Shown here: positions 36,202-45,797 of the stretch, in pieces
Layout of the letters: each line of letters starts with the position of its first letter
Numbering within the stretch: the first letter of the stretch is position 1
Source: Tannerellaceae bacterium
GTDB taxonomy: Bacteria > Bacteroidota > Bacteroidia > Bacteroidales > Tannerellaceae
Direction: 5' to 3'
Assembly (NCBI GenBank): GCA_031271045.1
Contig: JAISWO010000017.1
Span: 1 to 64,000, forward strand
Length of the DNA stretch: 64,000 nucleotides
Made by a program: the position numbers and the translations under genes
Notes under the pieces: model-generated
Seen by the model: the letters and a program-made list of their open reading frames with translations, nothing else
The model's database searches: none
What the model was told of the DNA's origin: nothing

Positions 36202-38259
36202 ATGACTGCAATGACGAATAAAAGGATGCAACTTTGCAACATTCTAACAGCTCTCCCCTTTACGAAAAAGGGAATGGACGCACTCCAGAATCTTGGCGTG
36301 ACCATGTCTCCTGAACTTTTTTTCAAGGAACTCTATGTAGAGCCTAACAAATATATTCGGCAGCATACACTGCCGGAAGAAGACATGGACTTTGATGCCG
36401 AAGATTATGAGGGCAAGACGCCATATGAAATACTGAAACAGGAGCTCTATGACGTTGCAAAATTTAAACAGCTCAATAGAGAAAAGGAAAACTTTGAGAC
36501 CCTGTTTTACCGTTTAGATGAGGCTATATATTGCATCATCGGAACGGCCGGTTGCGGCAAAACGACGTATTATAATCACTTAGAGCATGAAATAAAACGA
36601 GAACACGGGGTTGATTTGAATACGTTTTCCTGTGATTTGGAGGATTCTATTGAGGCTTTTAGCTTCCTGGCCGTTCCCTGTAATTTCAAGAATAGAAATA
36701 ATGTATGGACCTTCATCGGTTATATCCTTAAGAAAATTGCACACCCGTTGTTATGGGATGAATTAGATGGCCTGGAAAAAAAGGACGTACCCATCCGGTC
36801 GTTCCTCGAAGACATGACAAACATATACTTCACAGACCTCCACAAACCAGCTTCGCGTGATTCGATAGATGACAACTTTGATCAAATGTTGATTTTTAAG
36901 GAATTACGCTCATACTTGGACAAGGAAATGAGCCGCCAGGATTTCCAGGAAACGTTCGGAGAATATGTGATCGGCGTAGTCAAACAATTGAATGAAAAAA
37001 AAACGGACGCCCCTGATCAAGTGTTGATTTCTGAGGAATTACGCACATACTTGGACAAGAAAGAAATGAGCCCCCAGGATTTCCAGGAAACGTTCGAAAA
37101 ATTCAAACAATTGAATGAAAAAAAGCTGACGGAGGATAGAAAAAGAGAGGAAAACGAAAAGGCTGCCGTAGCATTTGTGATGGGCTTTGTCATCCGGCTC
37201 TTTTACTGTTTATCCAAACTGCATACCCAGGCTGGTAGCGGAGCGAAAAAATACATTTGCGCCATAGACAGCGTTGAGCATTATATATACAACAAGAAGC
37301 CGCAACGCCTTCAGAATGTGGAAATATCAACCATCGTAAACGGCATAGACGCTGCGGCACGCATTATGCGGTCACATATCAACCGCATGAAAAAAAATGA
37401 AGGCCAAGACTATAATCGGTTTTACGGCATTGTGATCATGATGCGCGATACATCCGAAACGTTCATCACTCCGGACCACAACGCCGAAAATGGACCTGAC
37501 GCCGGCCGGGCATCCGTCTATATTTCGGAATGGTTCGACGCCCAATCCATCGTCAAGAAAAGAAGAGACTATTTCGCTGGTATGATAGAAGAGCTTATGA
37601 AGGATGAAGAATTTAGTACCTTAATAACTGCTTTAGACAACATCATGGGAGATACATCGCCTCTTCGTTGGGGGATGCACGGATTGATTACCCGCATGTA
37701 TAATCACAATCAAAGAGGCATTCAGGAATGTCTTGTAGAAGCCCTTGACGTCAAAAATAAAAAACAACTGGACTGGTTCAACCAGATATGGAACATCGTC
37801 AAGACGAAGCCTGATCATGCAACAATAGATAAAATAAAAGTTTTGAAGTACATGTGTCGCCAATACATTTTCCGGATCATGCTCGACTATGTCGATACAA
37901 ATGATTGTTTCGACCGGATTATGGCTGCTACAAAGACGTACGCCGCAACAAATGAAGTGACATCATACGCCCGGAGAATAGCCACCACCTTGCATAATTG
38001 GAAATTGCGAAACGACAATGAAAAGAAGTTCATGTCGTTCCCTTATCTGATCAAGGCTGTCCTCGTCACAGATCAAAATATGTCCCCCCGTAAAAAAGAA
38101 TTTAAATGTCTGGGAGAAATACTCTATGCCATGAACGATCCCGACGAAGCCAATAGAAGTAAATACTGGAGCCCGCTTGTTGAAATCAAATTCGATCCCA
38201 AACCCGGTACGACAAAGAAACTCTTACCGACGCCCTCAGTGCTGAATGGGAGAGGGTAA
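36202..38259 (+). CDS. Unrecognised P-loop NTPase (first part of a frameshifted gene)
   Basis: A 685-residue protein with Walker A GTAGCGKT at residues 114-121 and a Walker B-like strand YICAIDSVEH near residue 356. It looks like an AAA/STAND-type NTPase of no family I can name. Residues about 227-268 and 272-308 are a recent tandem duplication (shared ELRxYLDK, DFQETF, KQLNEKK). The last 25 residues (ending LNGRG) seem out of place: the next frame continues as a sensible protein, so the true product probably runs on into the following reading frame. It is preceded by array C. Confidence 0.7.
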   Translation: MTAMTNKRMQLCNILTALPFTKKGMDALQNLGVTMSPELFFKELYVEPNKYIRQHTLPEEDMDFDAEDYEGKTPYEILKQELYDVAKFKQLNREKENFETLFYRLDEAIYCIIGTAGCGKTTYYNHLEHEIKREHGVDLNTFSCDLEDSIEAFSFLAVPCNFKNRNNVWTFIGYILKKIAHPLLWDELDGLEKKDVPIRSFLEDMTNIYFTDLHKPASRDSIDDNFDQMLIFKELRSYLDKEMSRQDFQETFGEYVIGVVKQLNEKKTDAPDQVLISEELRTYLDKKEMSPQDFQETFEKFKQLNEKKLTEDRKREENEKAAVAFVMGFVIRLFYCLSKLHTQAGSGAKKYICAIDSVEHYIYNKKPQRLQNVEISTIVNGIDAAARIMRSHINRMKKNEGQDYNRFYGIVIMMRDTSETFITPDHNAENGPDAGRASVYISEWFDAQSIVKKRRDYFAGMIEELMKDEEFSTLITALDNIMGDTSPLRWGMHGLITRMYNHNQRGIQECLVEALDVKNKKQLDWFNQIWNIVKTKPDHATIDKIKVLKYMCRQYIFRIMLDYVDTNDCFDRIMAATKTYAATNEVTSYARRIATTLHNWKLRNDNEKKFMSFPYLIKAVLVTDQNMSPRKKEFKCLGEILYAMNDPDEANRSKYWSPLVEIKFDPKPGTTKKLLPTPSVLNGRG

Positions 38260-38291
38260 AAAAAGATCCGTCCCGTATCGAGCCCAACGAT

Positions 38292-38849
38292 GTGAAAAGT
38301 TTTGGCATCAGGATAAAAACAGCCGGTAGCTTCTTTGCCGATATTGTCCCCGAATTTGAATATTTCGCTTGCCGGAAGATGTTCAAAGGAGAAGAAGAGA
38401 CGCCCACTATTCCTTTGTTTGAATTGTCTAATCAAGTAAGAAGTGACAGCCAGAATGGATATTTCTTTAGCAAGACCATCTCCGTTATCCGGACGAAAGC
38501 CGTTAACTGCGCAAAAGAAGTGATCGCAAGGGAACGAGACGTTATTGCCGAAAAGCAAGACGAATGGATTTACCAAAGAAAAAACAAACCGTCACACGTA
38601 CATGCAAAGAGAATATTCACCCAACACATAGGCTATCTTAAAAAGTACTGCGAATTTGTGGAATATGTTTTGAACAATGATATTATGCCCTCCTCATCCT
38701 TCGACGAAATCGAAAAGAAACCTATCCTTCAATCATTAAAAAACTTAGTAAAAGAGTATGAGATCGAAATACGTAGCCTGAGAGGGAAAAGGAAAGATTC
38801 TGAAAATGCGAAGTATATCAATTTCAATGTAAATACCGACAAGAAATGA
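38292..38849 (+). CDS. C-terminal part of the NTPase gene after a frameshift
   Basis: 185 residues from the first ATG. The frame is open back to 38184 and reads a plausible continuation (DKETLTDALSAEWERVKKDP) that overlaps the end of the NTPase frame. A one-base loss between 38184 and 38258 would explain the split. The sequence is helical and charged, without motifs. Its stop overlaps the next gene's ATG by 4 bp, which suggests that it was, or still is, translated. Confidence 0.6.
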   Translation: MKSFGIRIKTAGSFFADIVPEFEYFACRKMFKGEEETPTIPLFELSNQVRSDSQNGYFFSKTISVIRTKAVNCAKEVIARERDVIAEKQDEWIYQRKNKPSHVHAKRIFTQHIGYLKKYCEFVEYVLNNDIMPSSSFDEIEKKPILQSLKNLVKEYEIEIRSLRGKRKDSENAKYINFNVNTDKK

Positions 38850-39388
38850 ATACCGATTCCGTATCTGTTGTTGTATCCTCCTTTCTTTCGAGCATTGATT
38901 GGAGATTTGAAATGGCCACTTTCCTTGTTGCACTATTCGGGTTGATCGGATGGAGAGGGTGGACGTGTAATCGCCGGATGGAAGCCCGGTATGAATTTTA
39001 TCCGCAACTTCAAGCTTTCATTGCACAATTGAGATTTTTTATAACTGATTCGAAGAACCCAAAGCAGCCCAAGCCCAAGAAGCATGTCTGGTTCCTTCTG
39101 AGTAGTGAAAACCGGAAACAGGTTATCGATCCAACAGAGGGAACGGACTTGCAAAAGTTAGCCTCTATTTTTTTTGAGTTCCTGGGGAATCCCAAGAACG
39201 TGCATCCGACGTGTTGGAGCCGCAAAAAATGGAAGAAACAAATGGGCCTGTTGCGAACATACCTGATACATTTCAAGTCTATCGGTACCACCACCAATCT
39301 TCCACAATACGAAACAATTGAAAAAATAAAGGACGAACACCGGAAGCTTACCGAGATACTCAATTGGATCGACGGAAAGATATTGTAG
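38846..39388 (+). CDS. Small membrane-anchored protein of the NTPase locus
   Basis: A 180-residue protein with one N-terminal membrane segment (about residues 22-38, MATFLVALFGLIGW) and a basic cytoplasmic tail. The family is unknown. It is coupled to the preceding frame by an ATGA overlap. An NTPase plus a small membrane protein is an arrangement seen in some phage-defence systems, but no effector domain is recognisable. Confidence 0.65.
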   Translation: MNTDSVSVVVSSFLSSIDWRFEMATFLVALFGLIGWRGWTCNRRMEARYEFYPQLQAFIAQLRFFITDSKNPKQPKPKKHVWFLLSSENRKQVIDPTEGTDLQKLASIFFEFLGNPKNVHPTCWSRKKWKKQMGLLRTYLIHFKSIGTTTNLPQYETIEKIKDEHRKLTEILNWIDGKIL

Positions 39389-39460
39389 GCTATCCCGAAA
39401 AAAAACTTATAAAAGGAAGAAAAAAACGGATGGAATGATACGGGACGTTAGATATAATCA

Positions 39461-39468
39461 TAAATTTG
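39461..39468 (+). promoter_or_regulatory. -7 box of the TIM-barrel epimerase
   Basis: TAAATTTG, 36 nt before the ATG at 39505. An in-frame ATG at 39466 overlaps it and is rejected as the start. Confidence 0.5.
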
Positions 39469-39504
39469 CGCTCAATCTCTAATAACTTTAATTTTACATA
39501 TATT

Positions 39505-40392
39505 ATGCAGAACAGACGTGACTTTTTAAAACAAGCATCCCTCGTCCTTGCCGGAGGGATGGTAGCTCCCCGCTTACTGACTTCCTGCGCAGGAAAAACA
39601 ACAGCGGCCGTATCGACAAAAACAATCGGGCTTCAACTCTACTCGCTCCGCGAAATGGTGAAAGACGAAGGCATCCGCAAAGTATTGGAAACCGTAGCCA
39701 AAATGGGCTATAAAAACCTGGAAACAGCCGATTACAACAACGGCAAAGTCTACGGACTGGCCCCCGCTGAGTTTAAGAACATCGTAACCGACCTGGGCAT
39801 GAAATGCACCAGCGCACACCTGAGCCAAACCTACACCAAGGAAACGGCCAACGAAGTAATGGCATGGTGGGATCAGGCCATCTCCGTGCACAACGAAATA
39901 GGCGTTAAGTACATCGTGCAACCCTGGATTGATGTGAATGAGCAAACTACTCTCGACGACTTGAAGCTCTATTGCGACTACTTCACCTCCGTCGGCTACA
40001 AGACAGCCGCCGCCAGCATCGCCTTCGGTTATCACAACCACAACTTTGAGTTCAAGAAGATCGGCGACCAACTGATCTACGACTACCTGCTCAATAACGT
40101 CAGCGCAAACCATGTATTCTTCGAATTAGACGTTTACTGGTGTATCGTAGGCGGCGCCGATCCGGTAGCCTACCTCAAAGAACGCCCCAACCAATTCAAA
40201 GCCATCCACATCAAGGACGAAAAAGAAATCGGCGCAAGCGGACAAATCGACTTCCAGCCCATCTTTGAACAAATGAAAGCCAACAACATCAAAGACTGGT
40301 ACGTAGAAGTGGAACAATACACCAACAACGACCCCGTGGCCAGCGTACAGGAAAGTTTCGACTACCTGAACAAAGCCGAATATGTCTATTGA
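39505..40392 (+). CDS. Exported sugar phosphate isomerase/epimerase-like protein
   Basis: About 295 residues. The N-terminus MQNRRDFLKQASLVLAGG is a twin-arginine signal, with a possible lipobox at LLTSC. The rest is a xylose-isomerase-like TIM barrel (IGLQLYSLREM, NLETADY, FGYHNHNFEF, FELDVYW, IHIKDEKE), with the His/Asp/Glu metal ligands in place. It probably acts on a sugar or inositol derivative in the periplasm. The substrate is unknown. A convergent terminator follows. Confidence 0.88.
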   Translation: MQNRRDFLKQASLVLAGGMVAPRLLTSCAGKTTAAVSTKTIGLQLYSLREMVKDEGIRKVLETVAKMGYKNLETADYNNGKVYGLAPAEFKNIVTDLGMKCTSAHLSQTYTKETANEVMAWWDQAISVHNEIGVKYIVQPWIDVNEQTTLDDLKLYCDYFTSVGYKTAAASIAFGYHNHNFEFKKIGDQLIYDYLLNNVSANHVFFELDVYWCIVGGADPVAYLKERPNQFKAIHIKDEKEIGASGQIDFQPIFEQMKANNIKDWYVEVEQYTNNDPVASVQESFDYLNKAEYVY

Positions 40393-40399
40393 TTTTTAA

Positions 40400-40445
40400 G
40401 TTACGGGTACGGGTTACAAGGTTGTCGCCTGACCCGTCCCGTAAC
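40400..40445. terminator. Hairpin between convergent genes
   Basis: GTTACGGG-T-ACGGGT (40400-40414) pairs with ACCCGTCCCGTAAC (40432-40445), 14 bp with one bulge. It probably terminates both the epimerase and the MFS gene. Confidence 0.65.
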
Positions 40446-40454
40446 TCGTAAAAC

Positions 40455-41699
40455 TCACTCCCCTGCTCTCCCTGCCTCCCGGAGCGTCCGGCTTGCCATC
40501 ATCGGAATACACAACAACGCCACCACCAAGCCGGTCCCGATAAGAAGCGCCTCTATCGAAACCATATCCGCAACAGGCCCGAACACTACCATACCCAGCG
40601 GCATCATCGTGCTGGATACCATCGTAAAAACCGACAACACCCGGCCCATAAATGCCGTATCTACCTTCGTCTGCAACAGCGCCATCGAAGGCGCATTCCA
40701 AAGCGGAAACGAGGTTCCCATGATTCCCATAATAATAAGGTACAGCAAAAAGTCGGGCGCAAGTCCCAATCCAACAGTCAGTAAACCAGTTAACGCGCAC
40801 GCCAACGTCATGGTATATATGCGATTTTTGAAACCGCCCCAGATACCAATAAAAATCCCGCCCGCCATCATGCCGATGGAAAAGACAATCTCAATCGCCG
40901 AAAGCCGCCATACCTCATCGCCGAAAGTACGCGTCACCTGAAGAGGCGTTAAGAAAGAGGCCGGAGCAAAGAAAAAGAGGAATATGGCGGAAAAAATAAT
41001 CATCCTCAAAACATAACCATGCTGCTTGATATAATTTATCCCGGCTTTCAGATCATGAAGATACGCTGCTCCTTTTTGTTGCATTGCTTCCGGCTCGACC
41101 GGTTTTTCTTTTGCCGGTATTCGGACGAAAAACAATACGATGCCAATACCGATCATGGCAGTAACGACATCGAGGAAAAACAACGTCTCCAGCGGAGCAA
41201 ACATCATCATCGCTCCGCTTATCGCAGGCGCCGCAAGGACGGCGAATGACTGTATGGTGCTTTGTATGCCATTGATCCTTAGCAACTGCTCCTGCGGGAC
41301 AATGTCGGGAATAAAAGCGCCGACCGCCGGCATCTGTACGCCCTGCCCGAACGAACGTACCACAGTACAAACAAATAAAATGACAAGACTATCAATGCCT
41401 GCCATGATAAACACTGCCGCCAGAAGGCTGAAAAAAGCGATCGTGCCGTCCGAAATATTAATAATGTTTTTACGATTAAACCTGTCTGCCCAAACTCCGG
41501 CAAAAGGCGAAATAAAAAACATGGGGAGAAACCCGGCAACAGTAAAGACCGTCATCATCGCTCCCGACTGGGTCTTGAGGGTGATATGCCACAAAATAGC
41601 GTATTGCACCACCATTGTTCCGAAAAGCGACAAGGCCTGTCCGGTTAAAAACAATGCAGTATTCCTTTTCCAGTTGATGTCCGTCATTTTTTGCACCAT
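40455..41699 (-). CDS. MFS transporter, MFS_3/EntS-like
   Basis: A 414-residue inner-membrane protein with about 12 hydrophobic segments. The loop after the second segment (FAGVWADRFNRKNI) matches the MFS signature. The overall pattern (LFGTMVVQYAILWH at the start, a repeat at the sixth loop) fits the MFS_3 group of exporters, of which the enterobactin exporter is one. The cargo is unknown. An ATG four codons downstream is another start. Confidence 0.9.
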   Translation of the reverse strand: MVQKMTDINWKRNTALFLTGQALSLFGTMVVQYAILWHITLKTQSGAMMTVFTVAGFLPMFFISPFAGVWADRFNRKNIINISDGTIAFFSLLAAVFIMAGIDSLVILFVCTVVRSFGQGVQMPAVGAFIPDIVPQEQLLRINGIQSTIQSFAVLAAPAISGAMMMFAPLETLFFLDVVTAMIGIGIVLFFVRIPAKEKPVEPEAMQQKGAAYLHDLKAGINYIKQHGYVLRMIIFSAIFLFFFAPASFLTPLQVTRTFGDEVWRLSAIEIVFSIGMMAGGIFIGIWGGFKNRIYTMTLACALTGLLTVGLGLAPDFLLYLIIMGIMGTSFPLWNAPSMALLQTKVDTAFMGRVLSVFTMVSSTMMPLGMVVFGPVADMVSIEALLIGTGLVVALLCIPMMASRTLREAGRAGE

Positions 41700-41860
41700 T
41701 TATTTCTTTTTCTGTTTATTGCGACACAAAAATAGCAATATTCCACAGAACACCCTGATGGCGCCGGAAAAAAGCAAAGCCAATACTTGCTTGCAGATAA
41801 CGATTTGACGGAAGGAATTCAAACAGGCTCTAAAAATGTGTTGTAAAATATCTTTTTTTA

Positions 41861-41892
41861 TTTGTTCAGTATTTTTAAATACTACATCTTTG
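41861..41892 (+). promoter_or_regulatory. Orphan promoter in the 41.7-42.2 kb gap
   Basis: TTTG at 41861-41864 and CATCTTTG at 41885-41892 are 20 bp apart, the standard -33/-7 spacing. No open frame follows. Confidence 0.5.
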
Positions 41893-41896
41893 CGCT

Positions 41897-41985
41897 CAGA
41901 TAACCTAAACAATCTTTTTGCCTTAAAGACTAATACCTATTAAAACCTATAAAAGGAGACTTTGAGAAAAGTCTCCTTTTATGAT
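41897..41985 (+). ncRNA. Candidate small RNA
   Basis: From the predicted start near 41897 to a perfect hairpin terminator AAAAGGAGACTTT/AAAGTCTCCTTTT (41951-41980, 4-nt loop, T-run within the stem end) is about 85 nt without an ATG frame. Promoter and terminator are both good, so an independent transcript is plausible. The family is unknown. Confidence 0.45.
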
Positions 41986-42144
41986 GTCCCCCCCAAATGC
42001 TATATCCCTATCCGCCCCCACGCTTAAACACATCGCCCCCACAATGTGTCCGTCAAACAACGGCATGCCGGCGGCAACGACAGTCGATCCCCTGATAAAT
42101 ACAGACGAAGTTTTCGTCATACAAAAGCTTTCTTTCCAATACAC
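41947..42144 (-). pseudogene. Possible remnant of a GlcG/DUF336-like or sensor-domain gene
   Basis: A 65-codon frame with a protein-like stretch (VVAAGMPLFDGHIVGAMCLS) that resembles the GxPxxxxGxxVGAxG pattern of heme-binding/GlcG-type domains. It has no complete domain and ends in the terminator region. It is either a degenerate gene end or chance. The remaining part of the gap, 41700-41860, shows nothing. Confidence 0.25.
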
Positions 42145-42165
42145 AAAGATTTGAATAAAAATACA

Positions 42166-42173
42166 TATATTTG
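42166..42173 (+). promoter_or_regulatory. -7 box of the CNNM/CBS gene
   Basis: TATATTTG, 25 nt before the ATG at 42199. Confidence 0.5.
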
Positions 42174-42198
42174 CCCCATCTAATCAAGATTATTCGGA

Positions 42199-43473
42199 AT
42201 GAAAATTCTTATCATTTTGGGCCTTATTCTGTTGAACGGTCTTCTTTCTATGGCTGAAATAGCCTTGGTCTCAGCCCGCAAATCAAGACTGGAAACAGAT
42301 GCAAAAAAAGGGAATAAAGCCGCGCAAACCGCCCTAAAATTAGCCGGACAACCTGACAAATTCCTCTCTGCCATCCAAATAGGCATCACGCTGATCGGCA
42401 TCCTGACCGGGCTGTACTCAGGCGAAGCCCTGGCGAACGACATGGCCGGCCTGCTGGAAACATCCCCCCTGCCGGTGCCCTACGCTCCGGGCATCGCCAA
42501 AACGACAGTCGTCATCGTAGTCACCTATTTCACCCTCGTGCTCGGAGAATTAGTGCCCAAACGAATCGGGATGAACCGCGCCGAAACAGTCGCCCGCCTG
42601 ATGGCGCAGCCCATGTACCTCCTTTCGCGCCTCACGATCCCCTTCGTCTGGCTATTGTCCCGCAGTACCACCATCACCGTCCGCCTGCTGGGCATCCCCC
42701 CGGGCGATGACAACAAAATAACAGAAGAAGAAATCAAAGCCATCGTCAAAGAAGGATACGACGTAGGCGAAGTCCAGGAAGTAGAACAAGACATCGTAGA
42801 ACGCGTCTTCAACCTGGGCGACCGCAACGTAGGAAGCATCATGACCCACCGCAGCGACCTCGTATGGCTCGACCTGACCGACAGCAACGAAAAGATACGC
42901 GAAAAAGTACAGGAAAACCTCTACAACACCTATCCCGTCATCTCCGGCACCTTCCACAAAATGCGAGGCGTCGTCTACCTCAAAGACCTCTTCGGCCGGA
43001 TCTACGCACCCGGCTTCCGCCTCGAAGAACTAATCCGCCCCGTCCAATACCTTCCCGAAAACATGAGCGTCTACAAAGCCCTTGAACAATTTAAGAACGC
43101 ACGCGTGAAATACGGCATCGTTACCGACGAATTTGGCGACGCCCAAGGCATCGTCACCCTGAAAGACATCATGGAAGCCCTCGTCGGCGAAATGCCCGAA
43201 ATAGGCGAAGAACAAGAACTCGTCGAACGCTCCGACGGCAGCCTCCTCGTGGACGGACAATACTCCTTCTATAACTTTCTGGAATACTTCGACATGGAAG
43301 ACCTATATACCGATTACGACTACAACACCCTCAGCGGACTCATCCTCGAAATCCTGCAACACGTCCCCCAGACCGGCGAAAAACTTACCTGGCTCCATTT
43401 CGAATTTGAAATCATGGACATGGACGGCGCACGAATCGATAAAGTATTGGTAAAAAGACACCCCCCAGCCTGA
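42199..43473 (+). CDS. CNNM/CBS-pair transporter-associated protein (hemolysin family)
   Basis: A 424-residue inner-membrane protein. An N-terminal DUF21/CNNM domain has four hydrophobic segments (MKILIILGLILLNGLLSMAE at the start). Then come two CBS domains (about residues 200-340) and a C-terminal CorC_HlyC domain (DGSLLVDGQYSFYNF). Such proteins take part in magnesium or cobalt efflux. The name hemolysin is historical. It stands alone upstream of tig. Confidence 0.93.
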   Translation: MKILIILGLILLNGLLSMAEIALVSARKSRLETDAKKGNKAAQTALKLAGQPDKFLSAIQIGITLIGILTGLYSGEALANDMAGLLETSPLPVPYAPGIAKTTVVIVVTYFTLVLGELVPKRIGMNRAETVARLMAQPMYLLSRLTIPFVWLLSRSTTITVRLLGIPPGDDNKITEEEIKAIVKEGYDVGEVQEVEQDIVERVFNLGDRNVGSIMTHRSDLVWLDLTDSNEKIREKVQENLYNTYPVISGTFHKMRGVVYLKDLFGRIYAPGFRLEELIRPVQYLPENMSVYKALEQFKNARVKYGIVTDEFGDAQGIVTLKDIMEALVGEMPEIGEEQELVERSDGSLLVDGQYSFYNFLEYFDMEDLYTDYDYNTLSGLILEILQHVPQTGEKLTWLHFEFEIMDMDGARIDKVLVKRHPPA

Positions 43474-43533
43474 GAGAACAAACTTTTTCCGAACCTTTGA
43501 TTTATATCACTTGTGATATTAAAAGAATAAGAT

Positions 43534-43541
43534 TAACTTTG
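43534..43541 (+). promoter_or_regulatory. tig -7 box
   Basis: TAACTTTG, 43 nt before the tig ATG, with a CTTG about 20 bp upstream. Confidence 0.5.
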
Positions 43542-43584
43542 CGGGCTAATTTTTGGAACAACAATAATATTTAAATAAGTCGAG

Positions 43585-44964
43585 ATGAATATATCCTTCA
43601 ACAATCGGGACGCAGCAAGCGCTACCCTGAAGATAGAACTAACAAAAGAGGATTACGCCACGAAAATGGATAAAACCTTGCGGGAACTTCGCCGGGACGC
43701 CAACATTCCCGGATTCCGCAAAGGAATGGTACCCATAGGCATCGTAAGAAAAAAGTATGGGAAATCCATCATAGCAAAGGAAATCAACGACCTTGTCAGC
43801 GAAGCCCTGCAAAATTATATCTCAAACAACAAAATAGAGATATTCGGCCAGCCTATGCCCAATGAGAACGAACAGAAGGAAATAGACTTTGAAACACAAG
43901 AAGATTTTGAATTTTATTTCGACCTGGCCCTTGTTCCCCAAGTCGAAGTCGACATCTCGGACAAAGACACACTGCCCTATTACCAAGTGATAATAAGCGA
44001 CGATATGGTCGACAAACGAATCGAATCCTACCAAGCAACATTTGGAACATACGACGACACCGCGGAAGCAGTAACGGAAAAAGACATGATAAAAGGAACC
44101 GTGACTGAACTTGAGAACGGCCTTCCCCGCAAAGAAGGCCTCCTGGTCGAAGACGCCATATTGATACCAATGTATATCAAGAACGAAGAAGATAAGCACA
44201 CATTCATGACAGCGAAGAAAGGCGACACCCTTACGTTCAACCCCCAAAGAGCCTTTGAAGGATCGGAAGCAGAAATAGCATCCTTCCTGCGAATAAACCG
44301 GGAAGAGGCCCCATCCATTACCGCCGATTTCAGTTTTACAATCGCAGAAGTAACACATTATAAAGAAGCAGACCTGGATCAGGAACTATATGACAAAATC
44401 TTTGGAAAAGAAGTAGTAACAGACGAAGAATCATTCAGGGAAAAAGTACGAGAATCCCTGAAAGAACAATACACACCTCAAAGCAATTACAAATTTTTCA
44501 CCGATGCCCGCCCATTCCTGCTTGACAAAGTCGCTCATATTACCTTTGCCGACGATATACTGAAACGCTGTATGCTGGATCAGAACATGTTTGAAAACGA
44601 TGAACACCTAAATGAAAATTACTCTCAAGTACTTGGCGACTTAAAAATTAAACTGATAAAAGATATGATTGTAAGCAAGTACGGCTTTACGGTAGAAGAA
44701 GAAGAAAGAGAAGCTGTCGCCCGGACGATGGTACACACTCAGCTTGCTCAATACGGAATGAATTATATTACGGATGACCTCATAGCCGACTATGCGAAAG
44801 ACTTACTGAAAGACAAGAAGGCCTCCGACAACATCACAGATCGCGTGAAAGAAGATAAATTCATGAACTGGTTGAAAAATACAGTACATCTGGACGTTAA
44901 AGAAATCTCGCCGGATGAATTTGTAGCGATTCTTCAATCCAACGAACAAAAACAGCCGGCATAA
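43585..44964 (+). CDS. tig: Trigger factor
   Basis: A 459-residue ribosome-associated chaperone. The ribosome-binding loop is seen in the N-terminal domain (NIPGFRKGMVP, the GFRxGxxP signature). The PPIase region is weakly conserved, as in other Bacteroidetes, and the C-terminal part is helical (EEEREAVARTMVHTQLAQYG). It is followed by clpP and clpX in the classic tig-clpP-clpX order, here with a separate clpP promoter. Confidence 0.95.
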   Translation: MNISFNNRDAASATLKIELTKEDYATKMDKTLRELRRDANIPGFRKGMVPIGIVRKKYGKSIIAKEINDLVSEALQNYISNNKIEIFGQPMPNENEQKEIDFETQEDFEFYFDLALVPQVEVDISDKDTLPYYQVIISDDMVDKRIESYQATFGTYDDTAEAVTEKDMIKGTVTELENGLPRKEGLLVEDAILIPMYIKNEEDKHTFMTAKKGDTLTFNPQRAFEGSEAEIASFLRINREEAPSITADFSFTIAEVTHYKEADLDQELYDKIFGKEVVTDEESFREKVRESLKEQYTPQSNYKFFTDARPFLLDKVAHITFADDILKRCMLDQNMFENDEHLNENYSQVLGDLKIKLIKDMIVSKYGFTVEEEEREAVARTMVHTQLAQYGMNYITDDLIADYAKDLLKDKKASDNITDRVKEDKFMNWLKNTVHLDVKEISPDEFVAILQSNEQKQPA

Positions 44965-45054
44965 GCAACCCTTATACACGCAGAAAGAAAAGTACTCTCA
45001 AAAAAAAGTATTTGCGGAACAAAAAATAAGATATTTCATTCAGAATTTTATTTA

Positions 45055-45062
45055 TAACTTTG
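45055..45062 (+). promoter_or_regulatory. clpP -7 box
   Basis: TAACTTTG, 44 nt before the clpP ATG, with TTTC about 17 bp upstream. Confidence 0.5.
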
Positions 45063-45106
45063 TTATCCGCATAGAAGAAGTTATAAACAGTTAGAGATTT
45101 ATATAC

Positions 45107-45769
45107 ATGGAAGATTTTAGAAAATATGCAACGAAGCATATAGGATTGAACAGTAATACACTGGACAGTTACGTAAACACCAGTAACAGCCTTACTCCTT
45201 ATATCCTTGAAGAACGTCAGTTGAACGTGCAAGCGATGGACGTATTCTCCCGTTTGATGATGGATCGAATCATTTTCCTGGGGACAGAAGTTAACGATCA
45301 GGTGGCAAACATCATTCAAGCGCAGTTGCTGTTTCTGGATTCCAGCGATCCGGGGAAAGACATATCAATTTATATCAACTCGCCGGGCGGCTCAGTATAT
45401 GCAGGCTATGGCATTTATGATACGATGCAATATATCAGCAGTGAAGTATCCACCATATGTACGGGTATTGCCGCCTCCATGGCATCCGTCTTATTAGTAG
45501 CCGGGACAAAAGGAAAACGATTTGCATTAAAACATTCGCGCGTGCTAATACACCAGCCTTTGGGAGGAGCACAAGGACAAGCATCCGATATTGAAATCGT
45601 AGCCCGTGAGATATTAAAGGTTAAGAAAGAGCTCTATACAATTATTTCAGACCATTCGGGCCAATCCTATGAGAAGGTAGAAAAAGATGGCGACAGAGAT
45701 TTTTGGATGACAGCAGAAGAAGCCAAAGAATATGGAATGATTGATGAGATATTAATGCGTAAACAATAA
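45107..45769 (+). CDS. clpP: ATP-dependent Clp protease proteolytic subunit
   Basis: A 220-residue serine peptidase. The catalytic Ser is in [11 protein letters not shown], the His in [11 protein letters not shown], and an acidic partner lies further on. It forms the ring chamber that works with ClpX, encoded 28 bp downstream. The N-terminal extension of about 20 residues is normal for Bacteroidetes. Confidence 0.97.
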   Translation: MEDFRKYATKHIGLNSNTLDSYVNTSNSLTPYILEERQLNVQAMDVFSRLMMDRIIFLGTEVNDQVANIIQAQLLFLDSSDPGKDISIYINSPGGSVYAGYGIYDTMQYISSEVSTICTGIAASMASVLLVAGTKGKRFALKHSRVLIHQPLGGAQGQASDIEIVAREILKVKKELYTIISDHSGQSYEKVEKDGDRDFWMTAEEAKEYGMIDEILMRKQ

Positions 45770-45797
45770 CAATTGAATAAAAAACAACCCTACACAC

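Noticed and set aside
38184..38258. Programmed -1 frameshift joining the NTPase frames
   Set aside because: No X XXY YYZ slippery heptamer with a downstream stem is apparent. A mutation or sequencing error explains the split more simply.
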